Of a stretch of 64,000 nt of DNA, positions 35,402 through 44,135 are shown piece by piece. Position 1 is the stretch's first letter. Each line of letters begins with the position of its first letter. The position numbers and the translations under genes are program-made. A model generated the notes under the pieces. That model was not told where the DNA came from, did no database searches, and saw nothing but the letters and a program-made list of their open reading frames with translations. This stretch comes from Candidatus Fermentibacterota bacterium (GTDB lineage Bacteria; JAFGKV01): assembly GCA_016928395.1 (NCBI GenBank), contig JAFGKV010000238.1, positions 20,341 to 84,340 of the forward strand, in the 5' to 3' direction.

Positions 35402-37827
35402 TTTCCAGCCGACGCCCTCCTCTGACGTTCGTGTGCGCCATGGGTTTGATCTCTGGTGGGCTGATGCTCCTCGAGCTGTCGCTCACCCGGGTGTTCAGCG
35501 TCACGATGTGGTATCACTTTGCCTTTATGGCCATATCCATCGCGATGTTGGGCCTTTCGGGCGGCGCCGTGTTGGTGCATCGCCTCGGATCCCGTTGTGG
35601 TGAGAAGGCTCTGGAGCGCGCGCTCCCGATGCTCTGCGTGCTGTCTGCCGCCTTATCGATGGCCGGTGTCTCCGTTGTCCTTCGCCTCCGGTTCAGCCAG
35701 ACACTCTCGATCCAGGGGGTGGCTCAGCTTGCGCTGATCTACGTGCTCACCACCATGCCCTTCGTGGTCGGCGGTGCGGTGATGGCGATCATTGTAAGGC
35801 GTTTTGCTTCGGGCATGAGTGTCTTGTACTTCGGCGATCTGGTGGGTGCGGCCGGCGCATGTTTGCTAGTGATACCGCTGTTGCGGATGCTGAACGGGCC
35901 ACCCACGGTGTATGTCACGTGCACCCTGCTCTGCGCGGCGGGTCTTTTGCTCTCGGGTCGGCGTTTGCTGGTACCCGCGGTCTCTTTGGCCGTAGCCCTG
36001 GGGCTGTGGACCACCAACGACCACAGTGGGTTGCTACGGGTGGTGTGGGCAAAACAACGTCATGAGCGTGACTTGGTTCATGAGGCATGGAATTCGTACT
36101 CGCGAGTCACCGTATTCCCCACAGAGGAGGCCTGGAGCACGCAGTTCTTTGCGTGGGGCATGAGCCCGGCATACGACGGCGGAGTTCCGCGTCAGCTGGG
36201 CATGCACATTGACTCATACGCAGGCACTCCCATCACGGCTTTTGACGGCAACTGGGATGACCTCGATCACCTTGCCTATGATGTGACTGCATTCGCCTAT
36301 CACCTACGGCCATACGGGAAGCACCTCATCATCGGCCCCGGGGGCGGTCGTGACATCTTGGCGGCACTCTCTCTGGGCGCGGACTCGGTGGTGGCGGTGG
36401 AGATGAACCCGGAGGTGGTCGAAGCGGTGAATGAGGTATTCGGCGAGTTCTCGGGGCGGCCTTACAGCCTCCCCCGGGTCGAGCCGATCATCGCCGAGGC
36501 CCGTTCGCACCTGCGCCGCGAGACGCGTCGATTCAACCTCATCCAAGCGTCGTTGGTTGATACATGGGCGGCCACCGCCGCCGGCGCCTACACTCTGACC
36601 GAGAATACGCTCTATACCGTGGAGGCCATGGAGGACTATCTGCGCTGTCTGCAGAGGAACGGCCTGGTGTCGATTTCCCGCTTTCTCACCGAACCGCCCG
36701 GCGAAGCTTTGCGGCTTGTGGCGGTGGCCTTGGAGGCTCTGGCCAGGATGGGAGCCCCGGACCCCGCGGCCCATGTGGCCGTGGTCGGCTGCCGCAACAT
36801 TGCGACTCTCATAGTGGGCGCAGAGCCGCTGAGTGAGGAGGACCTTGGCCGGATCCGATCCTTGGCCGAGAGGTTCATGTTCCGGCTCGTTGCCATGCCC
36901 GGCGAGTGCCATCATCCGCTTTTCGCTGAGCTATCAACGAGGTTTCGAGACCCCGGCTTCTATGATGCATACGTCTTCGACGTTCGTCCGACCACCGATG
37001 ACCGTCCGTTCTTCTTCAATATGGTCAAGCCCATCGACTTCCTCAAGGTGTTCAGCCTGAACGACTTGCCGACCCAGACTCACGCCAACGATGCGGTCTT
37101 CATTCTTGTGGCCGTGTTTTTCATCTCGTTTCTCATGACGGGCCTCATCGTCTTGTGGCCCCTGCGCCGGATCGCCAGAGAGGGGGGTCCCCGTGGCATG
37201 ATGTTCAGCGGGTACTTTGCACTGCTCGGGCTCGCCTTCATGCTGGCTGAGGTGACCTTACTCCAGCGTTTCGTGCTCTTCCTTGGTCATCCAGTCTACT
37301 CGCTCTCCGTGGTGCTGCTGTCCCTCTTGCTCTTCGGCAGTGCGGGGAGCTTTGCGACTGCCCGGATACGGCCTGGGAGGGAACACCGCTGGGTAGCGCC
37401 TATCGGGCTTGGTTTGTGCGGGATGCTGTTTCTGGCACGAGTGGGCCTGGACTACCCGCTTACCCAATGGCTAGGACTGGGCAAAGCATCTCGCATTCTC
37501 CTCACGTTCTTGCTTCTGTTTCCCTTGGGCTTCTGCATGGGAACGATGTTGCCGCTGGGTATGCGTCGGGCATCGGCCTGGCGGGCGGATTCGACACCCT
37601 GGCTGTGGGGCGTGAATGGGGCGGCATCGGTACTTGGCTCAGTTACGGCTTTTGTGCTGGCAATGAACCTTGGATTCCGCTCAACTCTCATGGTGGCGGC
37701 AGTCTGCTACGGTGCAGCCGCGCTTATGCTCCCTCTGGCAGCCCGAGGCCAGGCCTTGCCTGAACGTCCCCGAGGTCGTAACATCTCTCTGTTTCCTGAT
37801 TCCGAGGAGCACGACAGACCGGCTTGA
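35398..37827 (+). CDS. Polytopic membrane protein with spermidine-synthase-like domain
   Basis: An 809-aa protein. N-terminal TM block (about 1-210), a SpeE-like Rossmann domain (about 300-480), and a second TM block (about 565-795). The SAM-fold loop is present as IIGPGGGRDILAALSLGA, followed by VVAVEMNPEVV. The catalytic spermidine-synthase region is altered: FNLIQASLVDTW stands where D-x-x-x-D-x-T is normal, so polyamine synthesis is doubtful. Many FCB genomes carry such fused proteins with unknown function. It sits between glycosyltransferase genes, perhaps as a transporter or lipid/glycan-modifying membrane enzyme (inference). Confidence 0.8.
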   Translation: MISSRRPPLTFVCAMGLISGGLMLLELSLTRVFSVTMWYHFAFMAISIAMLGLSGGAVLVHRLGSRCGEKALERALPMLCVLSAALSMAGVSVVLRLRFSQTLSIQGVAQLALIYVLTTMPFVVGGAVMAIIVRRFASGMSVLYFGDLVGAAGACLLVIPLLRMLNGPPTVYVTCTLLCAAGLLLSGRRLLVPAVSLAVALGLWTTNDHSGLLRVVWAKQRHERDLVHEAWNSYSRVTVFPTEEAWSTQFFAWGMSPAYDGGVPRQLGMHIDSYAGTPITAFDGNWDDLDHLAYDVTAFAYHLRPYGKHLIIGPGGGRDILAALSLGADSVVAVEMNPEVVEAVNEVFGEFSGRPYSLPRVEPIIAEARSHLRRETRRFNLIQASLVDTWAATAAGAYTLTENTLYTVEAMEDYLRCLQRNGLVSISRFLTEPPGEALRLVAVALEALARMGAPDPAAHVAVVGCRNIATLIVGAEPLSEEDLGRIRSLAERFMFRLVAMPGECHHPLFAELSTRFRDPGFYDAYVFDVRPTTDDRPFFFNMVKPIDFLKVFSLNDLPTQTHANDAVFILVAVFFISFLMTGLIVLWPLRRIAREGGPRGMMFSGYFALLGLAFMLAEVTLLQRFVLFLGHPVYSLSVVLLSLLLFGSAGSFATARIRPGREHRWVAPIGLGLCGMLFLARVGLDYPLTQWLGLGKASRILLTFLLLFPLGFCMGTMLPLGMRRASAWRADSTPWLWGVNGAASVLGSVTAFVLAMNLGFRSTLMVAAVCYGAAALMLPLAARGQALPERPRGRNISLFPDSEEHDRPA

Positions 37828-37838
37828 CAGGCGAGACC

Positions 37839-38351
37839 ATGACTGAGATGCCCACTGTGCCACGGAATGATGAGCAAGGCTTTGCCCCGCTGCGGGATCC
37901 GCCGGAGGTCGAGAGCCCTTTCGTCGCGGATGGCGGTCTTAGCGCGGCCGAAGAGGAGGCGATCCGCCAACGGGCCCGCGCGCGTTTGCGGGCGCAAGAA
38001 GAGGCGGATCGTGCGCGGGAGCGGGCGCGCCAGGAAGAACGATTGCTCCGATTGGAGGCCGAGCGGCTTCGCTGGCAGATAGTGGAAGACGAGACGGAGC
38101 GATTCCACCGTGAGCGCGGCAGGGTTCGCTACGTGTCATCCGGTGGTCAGGTCTTGTGGCTTTCGCCTGACGATATCAGCACGAGGCGCGCTCATCGGGT
38201 CCGCGGCAGACGCAAGGGCCGTTCCCATCGCACCAGGCGAACCGGTTCCGTCATCGCCATCACTCTGAGGGTTGCGGGCGTATCTCTCGCCATCGCCTTC
38301 GGGCTCATACTCGTGCTTGGCGCGGCGATCTATATTGTGGAGTATGCCTGA
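37839..38351 (+). CDS. Coiled-coil protein with C-terminal TM anchor (paralogue of 5533-5952)
   Basis: A 170-aa protein, ATG 37839, AGGCGAG upstream. A 35-residue Pro/acidic N-terminal stretch is followed by an Arg/Glu coiled coil (about 35-90) and a conserved block (ERFHRERGRVRYVSSGG, then VLWLSP). A basic, Arg-rich stretch and one TM helix (about 142-165) end the protein. The block and order match the gene at 5533. It overlaps the next start by eight bases, tying it to the polyprenyl-glycosylphosphotransferase. Function unknown. Confidence 0.72.
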   Translation: MTEMPTVPRNDEQGFAPLRDPPEVESPFVADGGLSAAEEEAIRQRARARLRAQEEADRARERARQEERLLRLEAERLRWQIVEDETERFHRERGRVRYVSSGGQVLWLSPDDISTRRAHRVRGRRKGRSHRTRRTGSVIAITLRVAGVSLAIAFGLILVLGAAIYIVEYA

Positions 38352-39885
38352 GTTGTCCACCATGGGTGATGGTGTTCCGCGCGATGCCCTGCAGGATCCG
38401 CTCAGCAGGGCACAGGACGAACGCGTGGGTGCGGTGACGGTGCCCCAAGGCAGCCGGCGGGAGCGCCGTTTCCGGGCCTTCGTCGTACCCTCGCTCCTGA
38501 TGCTTCACGCCGTCACCGTCATGACGGCGATGGTCTCCTCCTACTGGCTTCGTTTTCATGTCGCGCCGGCGTTGGGCCTCCTGGCACACATTCATCCGCC
38601 CGGCATTGGACTCTACTTGCCGGGGTTTGTCGGCGGTGCGGCGATTGTGGTCGCAGTGCTCTCGTATCTAGGTTGCTACGGAAGTAGAAGACGCCTGGTG
38701 CGGGACGGTGATTACACCATGGCTCTGAAGGCCTGTACTATCGGTACGGTTCTCCAACTCGCTCTCTCGTATTTCACCAAGTCCACCTACTTCTCGAGAC
38801 TTATCTTCCTAATGTCGTGGGTCAACGGGGCTGTGCTCTTCTACCTGGTGCTCATGATTCTCGCCCGAGTCCAGCGTCTCCTTGTCCGCCGCGGCCTCGC
38901 TCGGTCGCGGTTCTTGATTGTCGGAGACGGGGAGAGTGCCCGGGCTCTGCGGAGACGACTCCAGGTGGACGCTGATCTGGGCAAGGAGTTCGTAGGCTTC
39001 ATATCCTCGCATTCGTTGAATCAGCCCCGGATTCACGCGCCAGAGGTAGTGGGCTCGGTGGACGATGTCGGTGCGGCCATAGGTCAGTTCAATGTTGACC
39101 ATGTCTACATCACCTCCCGTGACCTTAGTCATGCGGCCATTCTGCGAATACTAGACGACTGTAGCACGCATCACGCCCAGGTGGATATGCTGTCCGATCT
39201 CTACGAAATTCTTCATGGGGGCGCGACGGTACAGCAGGTTGCCGGGTTCCCCATGGTGAGCCTACGCCAGGTGGCCTTGCGGCAGCGGCAGGAGACGATC
39301 AAGCGATGGATGGACGTGATGGTGGCACTGGCGCTTATGGTTTTCGCGGTACCTCTGGCCTGCGTGATCGCCGCCGCCATCCGTCTCGACTCGCCTGGTC
39401 CCGTATTCTACTCTCAGGTTCGGATAGGCAAGGGGGGAAGACGGTTTCGCATGTACAAGTTCCGCTCCATGGCCCTGGACGCAGACGAGCGCCTGGATCA
39501 AGTGAAGCGGCTGAACGAAGCGGCCGGTCCGCTCTTCAAGATCCGCGAAGACCCTCGGGTGACCCGAATTGGACGTCTGCTTCGACGCACCAGCCTCGAC
39601 GAGCTTCCGCAGATCTTCAATGTGCTCAATGGTGATATGAGTCTTGTCGGTCCCCGGCCTCCATTGCCTTCAGAAGTCGAATCGTACGCCGACTGGCATC
39701 ATCGGAGGCTGACAGTCAGGCAGGGTATGACCGGGTTATGGCAAGTCAGCGGCAGAAGCCTGCTGGCCTTCGATGAGATGGTCAACCTCGACATATACTA
39801 TATCGAGAATTGGTCAATCTGGCTCGATCTTCTCATCTTGCTGCGAACTATCCCCATCGTGCTGCAGGCCCGGGGCGCCTACTGA
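38344..39885 (+). CDS. Exopolysaccharide polyprenyl glycosylphosphotransferase (WbaP/CpsE-like)
   Basis: A 513-aa membrane enzyme that starts glycan synthesis by putting a sugar-1-phosphate on undecaprenyl phosphate. Four N-terminal TM helices and a CoA-binding-like cytoplasmic domain ([20 protein letters not shown]) precede the bacterial sugar transferase domain (about 325-513: [31 protein letters not shown], then GPRPPLP, and [12 protein letters not shown]). ATG 38344 overlaps the coiled-coil gene; ATG 38362 is an alternative start with no better ribosome site. It is the last gene of the glycan cluster and converges on the DUF362 gene. Confidence 0.93.
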   Translation: MPELSTMGDGVPRDALQDPLSRAQDERVGAVTVPQGSRRERRFRAFVVPSLLMLHAVTVMTAMVSSYWLRFHVAPALGLLAHIHPPGIGLYLPGFVGGAAIVVAVLSYLGCYGSRRRLVRDGDYTMALKACTIGTVLQLALSYFTKSTYFSRLIFLMSWVNGAVLFYLVLMILARVQRLLVRRGLARSRFLIVGDGESARALRRRLQVDADLGKEFVGFISSHSLNQPRIHAPEVVGSVDDVGAAIGQFNVDHVYITSRDLSHAAILRILDDCSTHHAQVDMLSDLYEILHGGATVQQVAGFPMVSLRQVALRQRQETIKRWMDVMVALALMVFAVPLACVIAAAIRLDSPGPVFYSQVRIGKGGRRFRMYKFRSMALDADERLDQVKRLNEAAGPLFKIREDPRVTRIGRLLRRTSLDELPQIFNVLNGDMSLVGPRPPLPSEVESYADWHHRRLTVRQGMTGLWQVSGRSLLAFDEMVNLDIYYIENWSIWLDLLILLRTIPIVLQARGAY

Positions 39886-40053
39886 AGTCCTCCTCCCGAA
39901 CCCCGAACCCTGCCGCCTTTTGGGTTGCCACAAGGTCATGGTCTCGTCATCGAACCGTGCGGAGTGGCCGATGGCGTCTTGCACCGCCGCGCTTGGCGTC
40001 GCGAGACGCATGACGTGAGAAGGTAACGGGCTGTTGGTGTGCCTTCGTTTGCT

Positions 40054-40944
40054 TCAGACCGCGATGGTCTCCCAATGAAGGCTGCCAAAGCCAAGGGAGG
40101 CAGCATGAATGATGTGGGGCACATCGCTGCCCTTGAGCGCCCGGCCATCCCAACGAGCCAGCGTGCACGCGTAGGAGTCAATGGCTACAGGGTCCTCGGC
40201 AGCGGCGACGATTCCCGGCTGGACGATGATGCCCGGCCCCTGGGGACCACGGGAGGTCAAAACCGTGGTGGCGTCGAGCACAGTGATGTCCGGCTTGACC
40301 ACGTGGAATAGCTCTGCGATAGCTTTCTGAAGATCCGCCTCACGGTGAAACACTTGACGGTCCTGCACACACCCCATCAGGTTCTTGGCTCCGAATGATA
40401 CCGCCGTGGCGGAGTGGGCTTTCGCCTTCGGCACATTGATGACACAGGTCGCCCTAAGGAGTTCCCTCGCTCGTTCCACCCGAGCCAATTGGCTCCCCAC
40501 GGGTAGAGAAAGGGGCACGAAGTCCCTTGGCCGTGTCGGCACAACGAGGCGGGTATTGAGCAGATCCTTGAGGGCTTCTACGGCGCCTGTTCGCTCAATG
40601 CAGCGCGTCGCCTCACCCAAAGGGTTGTCCAGCACCACCACTGAGGAGGCGCCCTTGTCCACGCAATACCGCGCCACTGCAGTCAGCACATCCGGGCTGG
40701 TGGTCGTCGCCCAGGCCGGCGGATTTGGCCACGAAATATTCGGTTTGATCACTACCCGTGCCCCTTCTCGTATGAGCCTGCGTGCAGCAGGTATGGCATC
40801 AAGAAGACGAGGCACTCCTTCCGACGGTGCCGCGCCAGATGTCCACACGGGCGACTGCAACAGCTCCTCGCTTTGGAGCAAGTGCGGTGCGACCAGGGCG
40901 CCGGCCATGGCACCGAGAAAGCTGCGGCGATTTGTCTGTCTCAG
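40054..40944 (-). CDS. DUF362 protein with Tat signal, probable CTG start
   Basis: About 296 aa. The DUF362 core is clear (VVIKPNISWPNPPAWATTTS, ATCVINVPKAKAHSATAVSF, GAKNLMGCVQDRQVFH, DITVLDATTVLTSRGPQ). From ATG 40908 the protein would begin inside a hydrophobic stretch; reading upstream in frame adds RQTNRRSFLGAM, a twin-arginine motif directly before that stretch. CTG 40944 lies six bases after a GGAGG site and three bases past the stop of the upstream gene, so CTG is the likely start codon. No iron-sulfur ferredoxin domain, unlike longer DUF362 proteins. Exported folded via Tat; biochemical role unknown. Confidence 0.82.
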   Translation of the reverse strand: MRQTNRRSFLGAMAGALVAPHLLQSEELLQSPVWTSGAAPSEGVPRLLDAIPAARRLIREGARVVIKPNISWPNPPAWATTTSPDVLTAVARYCVDKGASSVVVLDNPLGEATRCIERTGAVEALKDLLNTRLVVPTRPRDFVPLSLPVGSQLARVERARELLRATCVINVPKAKAHSATAVSFGAKNLMGCVQDRQVFHREADLQKAIAELFHVVKPDITVLDATTVLTSRGPQGPGIIVQPGIVAAAEDPVAIDSYACTLARWDGRALKGSDVPHIIHAASLGFGSLHWETIAV

Positions 40945-40946
40945 TG

Positions 40947-41501
40947 TCAGCCTCCGTAGATGGTGAGGCTCACGTTCTCGGCGAACTGCACGACCGTCTG
41001 ACGGGCGAGATCCGGTGCCACCTGCCGGTTGTCCAACGTGGCCTGCACGTAGAACCTGTCGTGCCAGAAATCGAGCACCACAGTGTCAAGACCAGTGGCT
41101 TCGTCGATCCGAGCTTCGTTGGCCGCGCCTATGAGGATCTCTTGCGCGAAGGGCAGGCGGTCGGCCCTTCGGTCAAAGATGCTCTTGGCATTAGAGGATG
41201 ACCCCTGGTCTGCGATAAACAACTCCAGGGTCGACGTGGTGGTGGAAAGCGTTCCTCGGTAGTGATGGAGTACGCCCGACACAAAACCCCTCTCGGTAAA
41301 CTCGGCCGCACCGCCGTCAATCAAATCGTACAGCGTAGCCCCGTCGGTGGCCTCGGCAGGTATCCCGTCCCATTGCCAGCCGGATATCTCGCCATCTGCG
41401 GGAAGAAGGTCTATCGGCTCCAGCAGTGACGAGCCCCCATTCTCATCACAGCACACGGCTACTGCCACGACGCACAACAGAAAAGTCCTCAGGTCGCGCA
41501 T
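40947..41501 (-). CDS. Small exported lipoprotein-like protein (resembles DUF6599)
   Basis: A 184-aa protein. ATG 41501 follows AAAGGAG by seven bases and opens a signal peptide ending VAVAVCC, a plausible lipobox. The block GATLYDLIDGGAAEFTERGF resembles the start of DUF6599 domains, which I associate with DUF362 proteins in the same operon; the assignment is from memory. The two genes are three bases apart, so probably co-translated. Function unknown. Confidence 0.7.
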   Translation of the reverse strand: MRDLRTFLLCVVAVAVCCDENGGSSLLEPIDLLPADGEISGWQWDGIPAEATDGATLYDLIDGGAAEFTERGFVSGVLHHYRGTLSTTTSTLELFIADQGSSSNAKSIFDRRADRLPFAQEILIGAANEARIDEATGLDTVVLDFWHDRFYVQATLDNRQVAPDLARQTVVQFAENVSLTIYGG

Positions 41502-41604
41502 GAGATGACTCCTTTCTTTCGACCCAATGTGGATCGCATTCCCAGGGGCGTCAAGCCGGGATTCGGTTGACTGAGCCTCCCTCCACAGGGACATTGGCAG
41601 CGTC

Positions 41605-41623
41605 GAGGATCATATTGATCCTC
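41605..41623. promoter_or_regulatory. Perfect palindrome (operator candidate) upstream of the histidine kinase
   Basis: GAGGATCATATTGATCCTC: eight-base arms around TAT, perfectly symmetric, inside the 158-bp gap between the divergent lipoprotein and kinase genes. Typical of a dimeric regulator site. The protein that binds it is unknown. Confidence 0.5.
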
Positions 41624-41628
41624 CAACG

Positions 41629-41644
41629 CCGGGATCGATCCCGG
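41629..41644. promoter_or_regulatory. Second perfect palindrome just before the kinase ribosome site
   Basis: CCGGGATCGATCCCGG, a 16-base perfect palindrome whose centre is about 22 bases (two helical turns) from that of the site at 41605-41623. It ends two bases before the GGAGG of the kinase gene, so it could also form an RNA hairpin that controls translation. Confidence 0.45.
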
Positions 41645-41659
41645 GCGGAGGTATTCCGA

Positions 41660-42805
41660 ATGCCCAGAGCTTCTGCACTGGAGCCGGCATCAAGCCAGTC
41701 ACCGGACGCACAGTCCCAGGTCTCCGGGTGGGCGGAGCACCGGCACACGGTGGCCGAGATTCTGTCGGCATTGACCCAACCCGAAACCTATGCACTTTCG
41801 CGGAACCTGTACCTCCTGGTGGGTTTGCTGTGGGGATTGGCCGTCACCTCGGCGGCGTGGCTGCTGGCCGCGAGCCACCAGGGCTTCGGCGCGTCACCCC
41901 GAGGTGTGTACCACATGGTGGGGAGCCAACCTACGGCGCTGCTCATGCTGGTGTTTCCGGTGGCGTTCACTGTGTTTCTGGGAGCTTTGGGCTATCTGAA
42001 GCATCGTCGTGACCGGTACATAGCGGCATTGCTCCAGGAGCTGAACGTCAACGTGCAGCGTCTGGCCTCGGCGAATGAGGAACTGCGGGAGTTGGACCGC
42101 CTGAAGGAGGAGTTCACCAGCAATATCACCCACGAGCTCAGGACACCCCTAGTGACAATCAAGGGATACACAGAACTCCTGCTTGGCGGAGATCTGGGCG
42201 CTCTGGACGAAACGCAACAGCGTTCGCTCAGGGTGATAGCCAAGAATGTCGCCCGTCTCATCGAGCTGATCGATCAGATTCTTCTGTTCCGTCAGCATGG
42301 CGCCACACCGCTACCCAGACAGCTTCGACCTTTCTCTCTTGGCGACCTGCTCAACGAGGTGGGCGAGAACTTCCGGCCTCAGATCATGGAGAAGAGATTG
42401 GACTTTCGCGTGCAGTTACCAGATCAACCTGTCACGGTCGTCGCCGATCGCTCCAGGATCGAGCGGGTGTTCACGAATCTGTTGTCGAATGCCACGAAGT
42501 TCACTCCGAGAGAGGGGATGGTGGTTATAGCGGTGACGTCCCCACGGAATGGGCGAGTCGGCGTATCGGTGGTAGACAATGGTTGCGGGATACCCAAGGA
42601 CGCGCAGAAGTATATCTTTGACCGCTACCGCCAGGCAAATGGATCCGTCCGCAGAAGGTTTGGAGGAACTGGGCTCGGCCTGGCCATCGTCAAGCGAATC
42701 CTCCAGGCCCATGGCGTGGACATACGCGTTGAGAGTGACGTAGGCAAAGGGTCAACGTTCACCTTCGAGCTTCCCGTTCTGAGGTCCTCCAAGGGGCGGC
42801 ACTGA
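41660..42805 (+). CDS. Membrane sensor histidine kinase
   Basis: A 381-aa kinase. ATG 41660 has GGAGG (41647-41651) eight bases upstream. Two TM helices (about 50-70 and 88-110) enclose a short periplasmic loop; a cytoplasmic coiled coil leads into HisKA (phospho-acceptor His158 in NITHELRTPL) and a HATPase_c domain (NLLSNATKF, VVDNGCGIP, GGTGLGLAIVKRIL). There is no recognised sensor domain. The response regulator follows 65 bases downstream, then an FHA gene and SprA, so this pair may control type IX secretion. Confidence 0.94.
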   Translation: MPRASALEPASSQSPDAQSQVSGWAEHRHTVAEILSALTQPETYALSRNLYLLVGLLWGLAVTSAAWLLAASHQGFGASPRGVYHMVGSQPTALLMLVFPVAFTVFLGALGYLKHRRDRYIAALLQELNVNVQRLASANEELRELDRLKEEFTSNITHELRTPLVTIKGYTELLLGGDLGALDETQQRSLRVIAKNVARLIELIDQILLFRQHGATPLPRQLRPFSLGDLLNEVGENFRPQIMEKRLDFRVQLPDQPVTVVADRSRIERVFTNLLSNATKFTPREGMVVIAVTSPRNGRVGVSVVDNGCGIPKDAQKYIFDRYRQANGSVRRRFGGTGLGLAIVKRILQAHGVDIRVESDVGKGSTFTFELPVLRSSKGRH

Positions 42806-42870
42806 CGAGGCGCCCCGGAGGGGGTTCGTATGCAGGCAATCATCCGCAATTCACAAAGGAGAATCTCAAC

Positions 42871-43620
42871 ATGAGCCCCATGAACGCATCAGTCACACCG
42901 ACGATTCTGGCCATTGATGATGAAGAGGACATACTCGGCTTCCTGACTACTCTGTTCGGGACCAGAGGTTTCCGGGTGCTCACCGCTCTTGACGGAGAGC
43001 GTGGCTTCGAGTTGGCGCAGCGCGAGCATCCCAGCGTCGTGCTGTTGGACATAATGATGCCCGAGGTTGACGGCCATGAAGTCTGCAGGCGGCTCAAGGC
43101 CGATCCCGTCACTTCGCGCATCCCCGTGCTTATGCTGACCGCGATGAATCGGATCAAGGACATCGCTCAAGCGATAGATGAAGGTGCGGATGGTTTCATG
43201 GCCAAGCCATTCGAGAATCGGAGCCTCGTTGAGGTCGTGAGCCTGATGGTGACTCCAGGCGGCCAACTCCCAGAGTTCTACATTGCGAAGAAGCCTGGTG
43301 CAGTCCCGCTTCGGAGGATCGAGGATGTCGAGAAGGGGCATCTTGTGGTCTGGCTCAACGTCACTGAGGCGGGCCCCGACTCCATCCTGGATGATGGCTC
43401 GATTCTGGAAGGTGCCTACTTGCTTACCATCTTCACCGAGGCCAGCGATCCCCGGCAGACGAGCACGACAGCTCTGCTGGAGGTGGCAACCCCCGAGGCG
43501 CTGGGGGATGTGGTCAACCGCCTTGCCGCGCGGGGGGGCCAGGTGGTCAGTGCTCGCGTTTTTCGCGACATCCTGGAAGTCCCCTTCTCAGCGCTGCCCC
43601 GGTCTGAACACAACGAGTAG
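42871..43620 (+). CDS. Response regulator with unknown C-terminal domain
   Basis: A 249-aa protein with an AAGGAGA site. The REC domain (about 10-130) has the acidic pair (IDDEED), phospho-acceptor Asp60 (VVLLDIMMPEVDG), the switch Thr (MLTAM) and Lys (MAKPFE). The remaining 115 residues form a domain I do not recognise; it is not a DNA-binding, GGDEF or HPt type, so output is probably through protein contact. Coupled to the upstream kinase; the FHA gene follows within seven bases. Confidence 0.9.
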   Translation: MSPMNASVTPTILAIDDEEDILGFLTTLFGTRGFRVLTALDGERGFELAQREHPSVVLLDIMMPEVDGHEVCRRLKADPVTSRIPVLMLTAMNRIKDIAQAIDEGADGFMAKPFENRSLVEVVSLMVTPGGQLPEFYIAKKPGAVPLRRIEDVEKGHLVVWLNVTEAGPDSILDDGSILEGAYLLTIFTEASDPRQTSTTALLEVATPEALGDVVNRLAARGGQVVSARVFRDILEVPFSALPRSEHNE

Positions 43621-43626
43621 GATGCC

Positions 43627-44064
43627 ATGCAATGGCGGCGGCACACGAGAGCGGAGACGAGAGACCTCAGGCAGCTTCGACCGCGGGATCCTCCGGCCTT
43701 CGATGGCGGTGAGTTCATCGCCGTAGACGGGCCGCACTGCGGTCTCAGGGCGCGACTGGGCAACGGTGCCACCAGCCTCGGGAGGAGCGATGACAACGGG
43801 ATTGCCCTCACTCTGGATGCCGGCGTGTCCCGACGTCATGCGTTGGTGGAATGGGTCGGGCAGCGTCTCTATCTTCGCGATTTGAGCTCCACCAACGGCA
43901 CCCGGGTCAACGGTGTTCTGGTGCAGGGGAAAGTTGGTCTCTCCCATCTGGACGTCGTGTCGCTGGGGGGAACCTCATTACAGATCGTATTCGATGATCC
44001 CGGCGTGGTGCCTGTGTACGAGCTGCCCGATTCCGACGAAACCCCGACCGAGCCTCCCGTGTAG
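43627..44064 (+). CDS. FHA-domain protein
   Basis: A 145-aa protein that is almost entirely one FHA domain (about 35-130), with the phosphothreonine-binding residues in TSLGRSDDNGI and VSRRHALVEW and the block DLSSTNGTRVNGV. It is preceded by a basic Arg-rich N-terminus. It reads a phosphorylated partner; no Ser/Thr kinase is present in the window, though the PP2C-type phosphatase at 31766 is. Its position between a two-component pair and sprA suggests it links signalling to secretion (inference). Confidence 0.9.
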   Translation: MQWRRHTRAETRDLRQLRPRDPPAFDGGEFIAVDGPHCGLRARLGNGATSLGRSDDNGIALTLDAGVSRRHALVEWVGQRLYLRDLSSTNGTRVNGVLVQGKVGLSHLDVVSLGGTSLQIVFDDPGVVPVYELPDSDETPTEPPV

Positions 44065-44135
44065 CTTAGGTCAGCACGCGTAACCGGGTCGTAACGCCCC
44101 ATTCTCCTCCACTTTTGGTGAGGCCGCTCCGCGCC

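Noticed and set aside
41567-41595. TTGACT as -35 of the kinase promoter
   Set aside because: No acceptable -10 at 16-18 bases.
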